Assembly (NCBI GenBank): GCA_949372635.1
Contig: CASIAB010000010.1
Span: forward strand, 1-46,071
Length of the DNA stretch: 46,071 nucleotides
Source of the DNA: an uncultured Pseudomonadales bacterium
GTDB lineage: Bacteria; Pseudomonadota; Gammaproteobacteria; Pseudomonadales; Pseudohongiellaceae
Direction: 5' to 3'
This document shows, piece after piece, positions 30,406-39,578 of this stretch. Under the pieces are notes generated by a model. That model saw only the letters and a program-made list of their open reading frames with translations, searched no databases and was not told the origin of the DNA. Both the position numbers and the translations under genes were made by a program. Position 1 is the stretch's first letter, and each line of letters begins with the position of its first letter.

Positions 30406-31620
30406 CTATTGGCGGTATTTCTCAAGCACTCTAGCAATACCTGCTACGGCGGGCTCCAGTTCATCTACTCGCGGAAGAAAAACTAGGCGCAGATGCTGCG
30501 TGTCTTCGATATTGAAGGCGCTGCCTTGTACCAAAAGTATTTGCTCTTGTTCCAATATCTCCATTATCAATGTGACATCATCGTCAATCTTATAGATTGA
30601 GGGGTCTAGTTTGGGGAACATGTAAATCGCACCGCGCGGTTTGACACAGCTAACGCCCGGAATCTGAGTAAGTAATTGCCATGCGATATCGCGCTGCTGT
30701 TTCAACCGACCTCCGGGCAAGATGAGGTCATTGATACTCTGATAGCCACCTAGAGCCGTTTGCACAGCAAACTGTGCTGGAACATTTGCGCATAGTCGCA
30801 TATTAGTCAGGATTTCCAGGCCTTCTATGTAGCTGCTCGCATGTTCTTTCGGGCCACTAAGGATCATCCAGCCTGAACGAAAGCCAGCGAGGCGGTAGGA
30901 TTTGGAGAGGCCGTTGAAGCTAACTATGAAGACATCGTCACACATAGAAGCGGCTGGAATATGTACGGCATCGTCATAGACTATTTTGCTGTAAATCTCG
31001 TCTGCAAAAAGTATGAGCTCATGCTTACGACATAGTTCAATCAGCTGCAGTAAAAGGTCCCGGCTATACACGGCGCCAGTGGGGTTGTTAGGGTTAATAA
31101 TGAGCAGCGCGCGAGTGTTGCTGTTTATTTTAGATTCTATGTCACCGATACTCGGAAACCAGTCTTCTTGCTCGTCGCACACATAATGAACAGCAGTTCC
31201 GCCGCTTAGGCTTACGGCGGCTGTCCACAACGGGTAATCGGGCGCGGGAACGAGCACCTCGTCACCGTTATTTAAAAGTGCCTGCATCGCCATGGTAATT
31301 AGCTCGCTAACGCCGTTCCCCAAATAAATATCATCGATTTCTATGTTGCGTACATCCAAGCGTTGGCATTCCTGCATGATCGCTTTACGTGCAGAGAACA
31401 GCCCCTTTGAATCGCAATAGCCCTGGGCGGCAGATAGGTTGTGGATCACATCATGCAGAATTTCGTCGGGGGCATTGAAGCCAAAGGCAGCTGGGTTGCC
31501 AATATTGAGTTTCAATATCTGATGGCCTTCCTCTTCTAGCTTCTTGGCTTCTTCTAATACGGGACCCCGAATGTCGTAGCAGACATTGCCAAGTTTGTCG
31601 GACTGATAAACCTTAGTCAT
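30406..31620 (-). CDS. alaA: alanine/glutamate-pyruvate aminotransferase AlaA
   Basis: A class I PLP aminotransferase of the AlaA (YfbQ) group, which makes alanine from pyruvate and glutamate. The PLP lysine is K240 in GLSKSYR, as in E. coli AlaA. NPNNPTG (about 176-182) and the FRSGW arginine region are present. The start at 31620 (MTKVYQSDKL) has AGAGAG about 8 nt upstream, and the family N-terminus supports it over an ATG 24 nt earlier. Length is 404, near E. coli (405). It is convergent with pdxB, zero bases apart. Confidence 0.95.
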   Translation of the reverse strand: MTKVYQSDKLGNVCYDIRGPVLEEAKKLEEEGHQILKLNIGNPAAFGFNAPDEILHDVIHNLSAAQGYCDSKGLFSARKAIMQECQRLDVRNIEIDDIYLGNGVSELITMAMQALLNNGDEVLVPAPDYPLWTAAVSLSGGTAVHYVCDEQEDWFPSIGDIESKINSNTRALLIINPNNPTGAVYSRDLLLQLIELCRKHELILFADEIYSKIVYDDAVHIPAASMCDDVFIVSFNGLSKSYRLAGFRSGWMILSGPKEHASSYIEGLEILTNMRLCANVPAQFAVQTALGGYQSINDLILPGGRLKQQRDIAWQLLTQIPGVSCVKPRGAIYMFPKLDPSIYKIDDDVTLIMEILEQEQILLVQGSAFNIEDTQHLRLVFLPRVDELEPAVAGIARVLEKYRQ

Positions 31621-32396
31621 TCTTTTGCTCTCTACAGCCTTCAATTTTAATTAATCTATACTATTTTATCGGCTGATATCGAGTTTGAATAACCCATTAT
31701 TGCCAATAGAGTCCGCAATCTTTGCCTTCGATACCAGTGCTCTGGATTTCAGAGGAAGTAGTCCTGGAGCCGAGCTCTCTAGTAATAAATTCAATGAAAA
31801 TGCTAAATGGGAAGGGTGGTGAGTGATTCAGGAAATAAAGCTAAGAAGCAAGAGCAAAGCGGCGGGTCGGGACTGCAAGATTAACTCTTTACCTGACAGC
31901 CTACATTAACTGATAAATACTGTGATTTAAATGGCAGCTGGGTCATACGACAAATAAGCCTAGAAGGGAGAGTAACTATATGCGCTTCGTTTTTCTTCTC
32001 TATCGTGATTGATTTTTTAGAAATAAAAAGGAAGGCTGCGAAACAAACGGTATTGGGGGAGACCTTGCTGTTGCATGATTTATTCCGCTTTGGTGATTAA
32101 CGGTAATTTTGAAATCTAAGTTTCAAAGGCTAACTTCGGCAGGGCCTTAGAAGCTGTTTGCGTTGCATTAAAGAGGCCAATTATTTCTTATTTTATCTGG
32201 ATTGAACGGGCTGCACGCTGCAAAAAATGGTTGGAAGTGAATATGTGAACTGGGTTAAAGTTCATTCAATGTAATGACGCTAGCAAGCAAAGGATGCTGG
32301 TGATTTTGTGGAAAAATGTCATCTGGCTATCACTTTGCTTTACAAATGAATAATATCCTATCTGATTTTCCGAATATCGACACACTACGGCTATCG
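31621..32396. other. 776-bp intergenic region
   Basis: No gene is convincing here. A ten-codon frame (MRFVFLLYRD) starts at about 31980 behind GGGAGAG, but it has no attenuator-like stem after it. The DNA contains the promoter regions of alaA (minus) and the beta-barrel gene (plus), with no operator I can name. Confidence 0.4.
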
Positions 32397-33209
32397 ATGA
32401 AATTTCTTAGGATTATCCAATTTTTCCCGCACTCATTTCTTTGCATTTTAATTTTGAGTTTCCTAGCCTTCAGCGGGCCAGTATTTTCTCAAAGCAATAG
32501 CGAAACAAGGCAAACGATCAGTCTCGCATCTTATTTTAGTAGTGGAGACTATGGTGAAGACAGGGATACTGATATTTACTACCTCCCGGTCAGCTATTCC
32601 GTGAATAAAGGCAATTGGGTGGCGCAACTTACGGTGCCTCACCTTCGGATCGAAGGTGCTGGTAATGTTCTCGTTAATATTGGCGGAGTGAACCGTGCTG
32701 TGTCAGGTAACCAGATTGAGCGCAATAGCGGCATTGGGGATTCAACGCTCGCACTGACTTACCAGATGAATCCATTTTCCGAAACCAGCCCGTTCGTTGA
32801 TTTTAGATTAGATATAAAAATCCCTACCGCAGACAGAAATAGGGGCTTAGGCACAGGTGAGGCGGACTATAGTGTGCAGGTCGACATATCGCAGAATTAT
32901 GGTAGCTCGGTTCTTTTTAGCACGTTTGGCTACACGTTTCGTGGGAAAACAGATTTTTATGCTGGTTTAACAGATTCGGCATATGTGCAGCTAGGGATCG
33001 CAAAGCCTTTAGCTCCGCGCTGGAACTTGGGTATTTTCTATGACTTCAGAGAACCTGCGTCGACCTTCTCACCGGAAATCCACGAGCTTGTACCTTATTT
33101 TAGCTACCGGATATCGAATAGTTGGTCGTTTACTGGCCTCACGGCCTTCGGATTCACCGAAGGGAGTGCGACGGCAGCTGTATTGGGTCAGATCAGCTAT
33201 AGCTGGTAG
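32397..33209 (+). CDS. outer-membrane beta-barrel protein (transporter-like)
   Basis: A cleavable signal peptide (residues 1 to about 32, hydrophobic core SFLCILILSFLAFSGPVFS) precedes about 240 residues. The remainder shows alternating hydrophobic/polar strands and ends in an aromatic residue (ISYSW), typical of outer-membrane barrels. Repeated patterns such as LDIKIPTADRNRGLGTGEAD and FGYTFRG recall the phenol-degradation MetA/transporter-like barrel family, but this is only resemblance. The start is the ATG at 32397; an in-frame ATG at 32316 would place 27 extra residues before the signal peptide. No ribosome site is strong. The substrate is unknown. Confidence 0.7.
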   Translation: MKFLRIIQFFPHSFLCILILSFLAFSGPVFSQSNSETRQTISLASYFSSGDYGEDRDTDIYYLPVSYSVNKGNWVAQLTVPHLRIEGAGNVLVNIGGVNRAVSGNQIERNSGIGDSTLALTYQMNPFSETSPFVDFRLDIKIPTADRNRGLGTGEADYSVQVDISQNYGSSVLFSTFGYTFRGKTDFYAGLTDSAYVQLGIAKPLAPRWNLGIFYDFREPASTFSPEIHELVPYFSYRISNSWSFTGLTAFGFTEGSATAAVLGQISYSW

Positions 33210-33226
33210 CGTGCTTGAAACGACAG

Positions 33227-33943
33227 CTAGGGTCTAAGCGCTTGGATTCTTGGAGGACGTACTATAGATCGCTGAATTTCTTGGGCTCTGAAGGGCCGGG
33301 GAATTTGTGGTCTGTGAATGTTGCCGGTTCGATTCGCTGGGCGATCCGCTCCTGCTCCCTTCGCCAGGATTTCTCTTAAAAGTCCCGATTCGCCTGAGGT
33401 AATGCTTGATAGGTCGCCATTGCTTACCCTCTCGAAAGCACCTTTCGCGTCGAATATGTAGGCAGTATCGATTAACGGAAGGGGTAGCACCAGCTCTTTA
33501 GTGAGTCCTGTAATTTGCTGGTCTGAATCGCTTGTGTGGACATTCCAGTCGACAGTTGAGAATGCTCTCTGATGAGTTTGGCCCTTGTGTTGTTGGAAAG
33601 GGGGGAGATCAGCGTACCATGACGGTGGCTTTGTGACGAAGTCCACTCTTTCTGCTTCTGGCTGATTCAGAATTGCTGCCGGGAATGGCGTTTCAGTAAA
33701 TACTTCTACTTCTACTTCTACTTCTGCGTAAGCTGCTATCTTATTGATAATGGGTACGGTCGGTGTAATCAAATTTTCTGAAGGTGATGTGGCGCTTACA
33801 ATATGCTGGTCTGCATAGCCGAAACCAGAATAGTTGCTGAGTAGGATCCAGCCCAGCACGGCAAATGTTACTCCATAACTGACAGTTTCTGCAGTCTTGG
33901 CAGGGCATGCTTCAAGGGACAATGTGCCTTTGTATATTTTCAT
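33227..33943 (-). CDS. hypothetical membrane-anchored protein with hexanucleotide repeat
   Basis: No family recognised. The 238-residue product has a single membrane segment (about 20-38, VSYGVTFAVLGWILLSN), then a Pro-rich, low-complexity region. A repeated Glu-Val tract (residues about 75-82) is encoded by four exact TACTTC repeats on the plus strand. The C-terminal 40 residues are rich in Arg and Pro. It probably sits in the inner membrane with its C-terminal part in the periplasm. It is convergent with the beta-barrel gene, 17 bp apart. No ribosome site is clear. Confidence 0.5.
   Translation of the reverse strand: MKIYKGTLSLEACPAKTAETVSYGVTFAVLGWILLSNYSGFGYADQHIVSATSPSENLITPTVPIINKIAAYAEVEVEVEVFTETPFPAAILNQPEAERVDFVTKPPSWYADLPPFQQHKGQTHQRAFSTVDWNVHTSDSDQQITGLTKELVLPLPLIDTAYIFDAKGAFERVSNGDLSSITSGESGLLREILAKGAGADRPANRTGNIHRPQIPRPFRAQEIQRSIVRPPRIQALRP
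33701..33724. repeat. hexanucleotide tandem repeat (TACTTC)x4
   Basis: Four exact copies of TACTTC lie inside the ORF 33227-33943, where they encode alternating Glu and Val. Because the unit is 6 bp, gain or loss of copies keeps the frame and would only lengthen or shorten the Glu-Val tract. Confidence 0.8.
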
Positions 33944-34375
33944 AGCTAATAACTATATCGACTGTAAAAAATTTATTGTAATTTAAAATTGCTGGGTGCT
34001 GTTAATTCATATTGGTCAGCGTATATCAAAGCAGTTAAGTCAACAGAATAGTAATTACATAAAATCTCTAACAACAGTTCTGCACTGTTTATAGATATCG
34101 AACTGATTAGTTATGCTCATGTAAGTGTGAGCGGATGGATGGTTGCTCGTGCCGCTAGCTGAATTGGTAGATGAGTCTACCTCGCTCTCTACGCACTTAC
34201 ATCCCTTCGCATCGGTAAATATCTGCACAAGATGCCTTTCTTGCATAATTAGCGTATGAATTCATTGGCGTTATTGTCAAATAAACGTGTTGCGGCCAGT
34301 GTAAAGTGTAGCGGCTGGATATACGACAGTTACAAGCTAGATTTGGGGGCGCGTGCAGGCGTGTATGATAATGAA
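33944..34375. other. 432-bp intergenic region
   Basis: AT-rich at its left end. I found no convincing gene or RNA. A segment near 34150-34180 has a faint tRNA-like D-arm but lacks a matching acceptor stem. The short overlapping minus-strand frames here have no ribosome sites. Confidence 0.4.
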
Positions 34376-34567
34376 TCACTTCAATTGGGCTTGGAGTTGT
34401 TCCATGAAGTTTTCTAGATTGCTTTGCGCTTCGCTTCGATATCGAAATGGACCTACCTCATCACCCTCGCGGGTTTTGAAATACCAAAGATCTTGCTCGC
34501 TATATACCCTTTCGCTGCGATCAGAAGCGGGACTCTGGGAATTATCTTTGTGCCGGTCGTTAGACAT
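34376..34567 (-). CDS. DUF6316-like small protein
   Basis: A 63-residue protein with the compact core WYFKTREGDEVGPFRYRSEA and a following helix. It looks like the DUF6316 group of small proteins found in Pseudomonas and related genera; their function is unknown. The ATG at 34567 (MSNDRHKDN) is preferred. The open frame continues upstream to 34747 through a palindromic element, which is unlikely to be coding. It has no signal peptide or membrane segment. The family name is from memory of the pattern. Confidence 0.55.
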   Translation of the reverse strand: MSNDRHKDNSQSPASDRSERVYSEQDLWYFKTREGDEVGPFRYRSEAQSNLENFMEQLQAQLK

Positions 34568-34977
34568 CGTACGTGAGCTTTCTCTTCTGGTTATTATGGG
34601 CCTGTTTTTTCTGAGTATACCCATCTTGCTGAACAGATGAAAAGAGTAACTTGACTTGGTCTCCGCTAGCTCGGGGTTGCAGCCGACTCGAGAATGAGCC
34701 CCGATCTGGATGCCGGGAGTCAACCCCGAGCTAGCGAGCATCCTCACGATAATAACTTTTACGAATATTTACTAGGACGCAAATAGTATGCCATTGCCGC
34801 CATACAGTTCTACGCTCCTTTATTGAAATAGATTTAATAAAGCCTTTTAAAACAGGAAGGTATGGGGTACTTTGAGAAATCAACGCTTCCGTTTTATTAA
34901 CAATAAACAATAAGATATGGCCCTCTTCTAAACTGTGAAAGAATTTTATTTGAACAAATTTTAGACAGCAAAGCGAG
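34568..34977. other. 410-bp intergenic region with a palindromic element
   Basis: Holds the long inverted repeat at 34665-34735. The rest (34748-34977) is AT-rich and shows no gene; a 92-codon minus-strand frame overlaps mobA and is probably spurious. Confidence 0.45.
34665..34735. repeat. 71-bp palindromic element with 15-bp perfect arms
   Basis: GCTAGCTCGGGGTTG (34665-34679) and CAACCCCGAGCTAGC (34721-34735) are perfect reverse complements around 41 nt of GC-rich sequence. This includes the motif GCCCCGATCTGGATGCCGGG. The layout, GC content above its neighbours and intergenic setting resemble a REP- or MITE-type dispersed repeat unit. No transposase and no flanking target duplication are visible in the window. 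Confidence 0.65.
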
Positions 34978-35601
34978 CTATTCACGACTAATGAGCAGCG
35001 CCGCCGCATCTAAATCGTCTGTACTATTGATATTGCAGAAAGCGCCGGGAGATTTGTCGTCACAATTCACCGCCACAGCGTCAAGAGAGCCAAATAGCAA
35101 TTTAGGCCCAAAGAGACCGTCAGCGACGGCTTCCTCTATTTTTTCGATTAGATCAAGACGCCAAAGGGAGAAAAGGGGTTGGATTTGATCCCTATGACGG
35201 ATATAGCTAACTGCGGCGGATTTTTTGTCTAATTCCAGCGTCAATAGGCTTACCACGTCTTCCGGAAATTCAGGAGCGTCGCCTGGGAAACAAGCGAGGT
35301 AGCGAATCCCTTTATCAATCTGGGCGCCCTGGAACCAATGCATCGCACTCAATATGCCCAGCAATGGACCGCCATAGCTTGCAGTGTGATCGCTTACAAT
35401 CGGTAACTCAAATGCTTGATAGCGCTTGATATTATGATTAGCGCTCAATATTAGTTGCTCGACTTGAGGCGCGGACTTAGTTATGACGTATTCAAGTAAT
35501 GGTCTTGTGTGCAAGGGCTCTAGTGCCTTGTCGCGGAAGCCCATTCGCTGGGCCTTGCCGCCTGCCAAAATCACGCCGCCTATTTCAGACTTGCTTATCA
35601 T
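34978..35601 (-). CDS. mobA: molybdenum cofactor guanylyltransferase MobA
   Basis: MobA adds GMP to molybdopterin to make the bis-MGD cofactor. The nucleotide-binding block GGVILAGGKAQRMGFRDKAL (about residues 8-27) has the LAGG and DK residues of the family. A later PGDAPEF segment corresponds to the Mg-binding Asp region. Length is 207, near E. coli (194). The start at 35601 (MISKSEIG) is preferred over an upstream ATG at 35694, which lacks family support. No other molybdenum genes are in view. Confidence 0.88.
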   Translation of the reverse strand: MISKSEIGGVILAGGKAQRMGFRDKALEPLHTRPLLEYVITKSAPQVEQLILSANHNIKRYQAFELPIVSDHTASYGGPLLGILSAMHWFQGAQIDKGIRYLACFPGDAPEFPEDVVSLLTLELDKKSAAVSYIRHRDQIQPLFSLWRLDLIEKIEEAVADGLFGPKLLFGSLDAVAVNCDDKSPGAFCNINSTDDLDAAALLISRE

Positions 35602-35914
35602 GGTTTGGGCCAATTGTGAGTTTAAGAACGAGAATATCGCACGACTTTCTCTGATTGTGAAATTGCACGTTGATTTTACCTGCTTCGGGCCCATATTCTC
35701 TCATTGAATCTGAGTTTTCGATGTGGGAAAATTCCGCACTTTGCGGGCCGGGGATAGCTCGTGGGTTTCTTGAAAAGTCTAAAAATCAATAGCTTGCCCA
35801 ATCAGGCTATCCAGCTATTGCTAATCAATATCCGGATTAATTCAGTAAAATATCTAGATACTGTTTGATATTAAAGATTCCGAGTTTTTCGCTTGGAAAT
35901 GTTGAGGTCTATAC
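35602..35914. other. intergenic region upstream of tig
   Basis: Holds the divergent control regions of mobA and tig. An inverted repeat, CAATAGCT (35787-35794) with AGCTATTG (35813-35820), lies about 95 nt before the tig start. A lone CTTGAAA at about 35770 lacks a sigma32 -10 at the right distance. No promoter is certain. Confidence 0.35.
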
Positions 35915-37243
35915 ATGCAGGTTTCTGTTGAAACTACACAAGGTTTAGAAAGAAAGATGACCGTCGCTGTTCCGAGCGAGAAAGTCGATAGTGCTGTTGA
36001 CACGCGCTTACAGGAGGCCGCTAGAAACGTAAAGCTCAATGGCTTTCGAAAAGGCAAGGTCCCCTACAAGGTGATCAAAAGTAAGTTTGGAGCTGGCGTG
36101 CGGCAGGAAGTGGTAGGTGAGATGATGAGTCAATCCTATTTCGAGGCCATCGATAAGGAAAGCCTCAAACCAGCCGGTCAGCCTAATATAGACCCGAAAA
36201 GCCTAGAAGAGGGTCAAGATTTAGAATTTGTAGCGACATTTCAAGTTTATCCAGAGATTAATTTGCCGGATTTTTCGACGTTTAAGGCGGAGCGTTTGGG
36301 GGCAGAAATCTCAGAGACTGATATTGATGAGATGATAGAGACTCTGCGAAAGCAGAAACAAAGCTGGGAAGTATGCGACAGAGCTGCAGCCTCGGAAGAC
36401 ATGGTCAACATTGACTATGTAGGTCTTCGTGGTGGTGAAGACTTTGAGGGTGGCAGCGCGCAGGGAACGAGCTTGGTTCTCGGGTCTGAGCGTATGATTC
36501 CAGGATTCGAATCTGGAATAGAAGGAAAGTTTGCAGGCGACGCATTTTCACTGGATTTAAGCTTTCCAGAGGAATATCACAATAAAGAATTGGCGGGCGC
36601 AAATGTGGTTTTCGAGATCACATTGAATTCTGTGACTGAGCAGGTCATGCCCGAAATAGATGAAGAATTTTTTAAGAGCTTCGGCGTCGAAGAGGGCGGA
36701 AATGACGCCTTTCGCGAAGAAGTGACAAATAACATGCGTCGTGAATTGAAGACGGCAAGCCGTAATAAGCTTAAGACCAAGATCATGGACTGCCTCGTAG
36801 AAGCGGTCGATGCTGAGATTCCCGATGCATTGGTTGACGGTGAGATCGAGCAGCTAAGACAGCAAGCAATGCAACAATTTGGCGGCGGACAAAACATCGA
36901 TACCAATATGCTACCAGACGATTTGTTTAAAGAGCAGGCCGCTAGACGTGTGCTGTTAGGCCTAGTTTTAGGCGAAGTGATTCAGCAGCAGGAGCTAAAA
37001 GCAGACCCAGCGAAGGTGCGAGAGTCAATAGAGGAGCTTGCGTCAACCTATGAGTCGCCAGACGAAGTCATCAATTGGTATTACGGCAACCAAGAGCAAT
37101 TGGCCACGATTGAGTCTAGCGTCCTTGAGGATCAGGTATTCGACTATGTCATAGATCAATCAGTTGTGAGCGATAAGTTGGTGGGCTATCAGGAAGTAAT
37201 TCAGCCGGAGCCGAAATCGACAGACGCAGAAACGGATGCCTAA
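35915..37243 (+). CDS. tig: trigger factor
   Basis: Trigger factor binds the ribosome exit and chaperones nascent chains. The N-terminal ribosome-binding domain contains the signature GFRKGKVP (about 43-50). An FKBP-type prolyl isomerase domain (about 160-245, with VNIDYVGLRGGEDFEGG) and a C-terminal helical chaperone domain follow. Length is 442, slightly above E. coli (432). A GAGG ribosome site precedes the ATG by 8 nt. It begins the tig-clpP-clpX-lon block, conserved in gammaproteobacteria. Confidence 0.96.
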   Translation: MQVSVETTQGLERKMTVAVPSEKVDSAVDTRLQEAARNVKLNGFRKGKVPYKVIKSKFGAGVRQEVVGEMMSQSYFEAIDKESLKPAGQPNIDPKSLEEGQDLEFVATFQVYPEINLPDFSTFKAERLGAEISETDIDEMIETLRKQKQSWEVCDRAAASEDMVNIDYVGLRGGEDFEGGSAQGTSLVLGSERMIPGFESGIEGKFAGDAFSLDLSFPEEYHNKELAGANVVFEITLNSVTEQVMPEIDEEFFKSFGVEEGGNDAFREEVTNNMRRELKTASRNKLKTKIMDCLVEAVDAEIPDALVDGEIEQLRQQAMQQFGGGQNIDTNMLPDDLFKEQAARRVLLGLVLGEVIQQQELKADPAKVRESIEELASTYESPDEVINWYYGNQEQLATIESSVLEDQVFDYVIDQSVVSDKLVGYQEVIQPEPKSTDAETDA

Positions 37244-37337
37244 AAGGCTGTTTTCAAAAACGTAATTTACCGTTATTCACTTAGCTGGCAATTATTGGCC
37301 GGACCTATTTAGTGAGTATTTAAAAGGACAGTGATAC

Positions 37338-37970
37338 ATGGCAAATATTATTCAGCCCACAGCGGCCCTCGTGCCTATGGTTGTGGAGCAAACGGCCCGT
37401 GGTGAGCGTTCCTACGACATCTACTCCAGATTGTTAAAGGACAGGGTGATATTCATGACCGGCCAGGTGGAAGACCACATGGCCAATCTGGTTGTAGCGC
37501 AGATGTTGTTCTTAGAATCTGAAAATCCAGATAAAGACATACATTTATATATTAATTCTCCTGGCGGGTCGGTTACAGCCGGATTATCGATTTACGATAC
37601 GATGCAGTTTATCAAGCCGGATGTGAGCACAATGTGCATTGGGCAGGCGGCTAGCATGGGCGCCATGTTGCTAGCCGGTGGAACTAAGGGCAAGCGCTTA
37701 GCGCTGCCCCATTCACGTATGATGATTCATCAGCCTAGTGGCGGAGCACAAGGGCAAGCATCAGATATTGAAATACAAGCTAAGGAAATCATAAAGTTAA
37801 GACTAAGTCTGAATGTTTTACTTGCAGAGCACACTGGTAAGGCAGTGGAAACTATTGCGAAGGACACCGAACGAGACAACTTTATGAGTGCCGTTGAAGC
37901 ACAGGAATATGGATTAGTGGATAAAGTAATTCACCGAAGAGTAGATAGTAAGAGTGTGGAAAGCGTTTAA
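37338..37970 (+). CDS. clpP: ATP-dependent Clp protease proteolytic subunit ClpP
   Basis: ClpP is the serine peptidase chamber that works with ClpX. The catalytic triad is S106 (QAASMGAM), H131 (MMIHQPSGG) and D180. Length is 210, near E. coli (207, including its propeptide). AGGA lies about 9 nt before the ATG. It sits 94 bp after tig and 191 bp before clpX. Confidence 0.97.
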   Translation: MANIIQPTAALVPMVVEQTARGERSYDIYSRLLKDRVIFMTGQVEDHMANLVVAQMLFLESENPDKDIHLYINSPGGSVTAGLSIYDTMQFIKPDVSTMCIGQAASMGAMLLAGGTKGKRLALPHSRMMIHQPSGGAQGQASDIEIQAKEIIKLRLSLNVLLAEHTGKAVETIAKDTERDNFMSAVEAQEYGLVDKVIHRRVDSKSVESV

Positions 37971-38103
37971 AACGGCTCTGTGGGCTTGTATTTCCATGCG
38001 AATGTCGCCACTTTAGAAGACAACTGATCAAACTAGGTTTTCACTTGTCACAGGATCGCATTCAGGTTCCGGGGTTGGAATGGGTCGAATTCCCGGTCAA
38101 TGC

Positions 38104-38130
38104 CTAGAAGCCCGCTAGTCAGGGCTCTAG
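38104..38130. repeat. hairpin between clpP and clpX
   Basis: CTAGAAGCCC (38104-38113) pairs with GGGCTCTAG (38122-38130) with one bulged base around an 8-nt loop. A partly U-rich stretch follows on the plus strand. It may act as a weak terminator or processing site between clpP and clpX, leaving some transcripts clpP-only. Confidence 0.4.
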
Positions 38131-38161
38131 CTAAAGTTTTAGATTTCAGGTTGTAGTTTAG

Positions 38162-39454
38162 ATGTCAGACGATAACTTTAATAAAGGTGACGATAACGGC
38201 AAACTCCTGTACTGCTCGTTTTGCGGTAAGAGTCAGCATGAGGTTCGCAAACTAATTGCGGGCCCATCAGTGTTCGTGTGTGATGAATGCGTTGATTTGT
38301 GCAATGACATAATCCGCGAAGAGATTCAGGAAAAGGACACCGAAACCACCGACCGTAAGCTCCCAATTCCCGAAGAAATCAAAAACACGCTTGATGAGTA
38401 TGTTATCGGGCAGGAAAGCGCTAAGAAGGTTCTCGCCGTAGCGGTTTATAACCACTACAAACGTCTAAACTACGCCAAATCCAATGGTGAGGTCGAGCTA
38501 AGTAAGAGTAATATTTTGATGGTAGGCCCTACCGGAACGGGTAAGACCCTGCTGGCAGAAACCTTGGCGCGCTTGCTGGATGTTCCCTTTACTATCGCTG
38601 ATGCGACAACGCTCACCGAGGCCGGTTATGTAGGTGAGGACGTAGAGAATATCATTCAGAAGTTGTTACAAAAGTGCGATTATGATGTAGAAAAGGCTCA
38701 AATAGGCATTGTCTATATCGATGAAATCGACAAAATTTCTCGAAAATCAGACAATCCATCTATCACTCGAGATGTTTCAGGAGAGGGTGTACAGCAGGCT
38801 TTGTTGAAGCTAATAGAAGGCACAATTGCATCAGTTCCGCCTCAGGGAGGTCGTAAGCATCCGCAACAAGAGTTTCTGCAAGTTGATACGGCAAATGTCC
38901 TGTTCATCTGTGGTGGTGCCTTTGCCGGACTGGATCGGATCATTCGAGATCGTTCCGATAAGAGCGGTATCGGTTTCTCTGCTGAAGTAAGATCTAAGGA
39001 AGAAGAGAGTAAAGTTGGAGAAACGCTGCGTGGCGTAGAACCAGAAGACCTAGTTAAGTTCGGTCTTATCCCAGAATTTGTCGGTCGTTTACCAATGATT
39101 GCGACACTCGATGAGCTGGATCTGGATGCGATGGTGAGAATCATTCGTGAGCCGAAGAATTCATTAACTAAGCAGTATGCTCAGTTGTTCGAAATGGAAG
39201 GGGTTGAGATCCAATTCCGCGATGATGCGCTTCGTGCTATCGCTAGAAAGGCAAAAAATCGAAAAACAGGTGCTCGTGGGCTACGCTCCATCATGGAAAC
39301 CGTATTATTAGATTCGATGTACCGTATTCCTTCATTGGATAAAGTCAGTAAGGTCATTATCGATGCCGCCGTAATAGACGGCGAATCAGAACCCTTGTTG
39401 CTGTACGAGAATGTCGAGCAGCAGAGCAAATCAGTTGCAGATGACCAGAGCTGA
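38162..39454 (+). CDS. clpX: ATP-dependent Clp protease ATP-binding subunit ClpX
   Basis: ClpX is the AAA+ unfoldase of ClpXP. The zinc-binding domain has C18, C21, C40 and C43. Walker A GPTGTGKT is at 122-129. Walker B (VYIDEID), the RKH pore loop (GGRKHP) and the IGF loop that docks on ClpP (SGIGFSAEV) are present. Length is 430, near E. coli (424). No strong ribosome site precedes the ATG. Confidence 0.97.
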   Translation: MSDDNFNKGDDNGKLLYCSFCGKSQHEVRKLIAGPSVFVCDECVDLCNDIIREEIQEKDTETTDRKLPIPEEIKNTLDEYVIGQESAKKVLAVAVYNHYKRLNYAKSNGEVELSKSNILMVGPTGTGKTLLAETLARLLDVPFTIADATTLTEAGYVGEDVENIIQKLLQKCDYDVEKAQIGIVYIDEIDKISRKSDNPSITRDVSGEGVQQALLKLIEGTIASVPPQGGRKHPQQEFLQVDTANVLFICGGAFAGLDRIIRDRSDKSGIGFSAEVRSKEEESKVGETLRGVEPEDLVKFGLIPEFVGRLPMIATLDELDLDAMVRIIREPKNSLTKQYAQLFEMEGVEIQFRDDALRAIARKAKNRKTGARGLRSIMETVLLDSMYRIPSLDKVSKVIIDAAVIDGESEPLLLYENVEQQSKSVADDQS

Positions 39455-39471
39455 TTAAGTTTAGCCAAAAC

Positions 39472-39500
39472 CTTGATATTTCGAGCTCTGGCACCATCTT
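39472..39500 (+). promoter_or_regulatory. sigma32-like heat-shock promoter upstream of lon
   Basis: CTTGATA (39472-39478) and CACCATCT (39492-39499) match the sigma32 elements CTTGAAA and CCCCATNT with one mismatch each, separated by the expected 13 nt. The predicted start is about 70 nt before the lon ATG. This fits the known heat induction of lon in gammaproteobacteria. Confidence 0.6.
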
Positions 39501-39578
39501 TAAGTGCAGGCCCAAGGGCCATCCAATCACTTATAGTGCGCCTAAGGTAGGCGTGTCCACAAATTCATAGAGTAGTAT

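Noticed and set aside
31980..32012. Ten-codon leader peptide (MRFVFLLYRD) behind a good ribosome site
   Set aside because: No run of regulatory codons, no terminator/antiterminator pair and the next gene is 385 bp away and not biosynthetic.
34140..34215. tRNA-like stretch (a GCTAGCTGAATTGGTAG-type D-arm)
   Set aside because: No acceptor stem, no anticodon arm and no T-loop consensus could be paired with it.
34731..35009. 92-codon minus-strand ORF
   Set aside because: Overlaps the end of mobA in another frame, has no ribosome site and no recognisable protein pattern.
35765..35800. CTTGAAA upstream of tig as a sigma32 -35
   Set aside because: The nearest C-rich -10 candidate is about 21 nt away, too far for sigma32 (13-15 nt).
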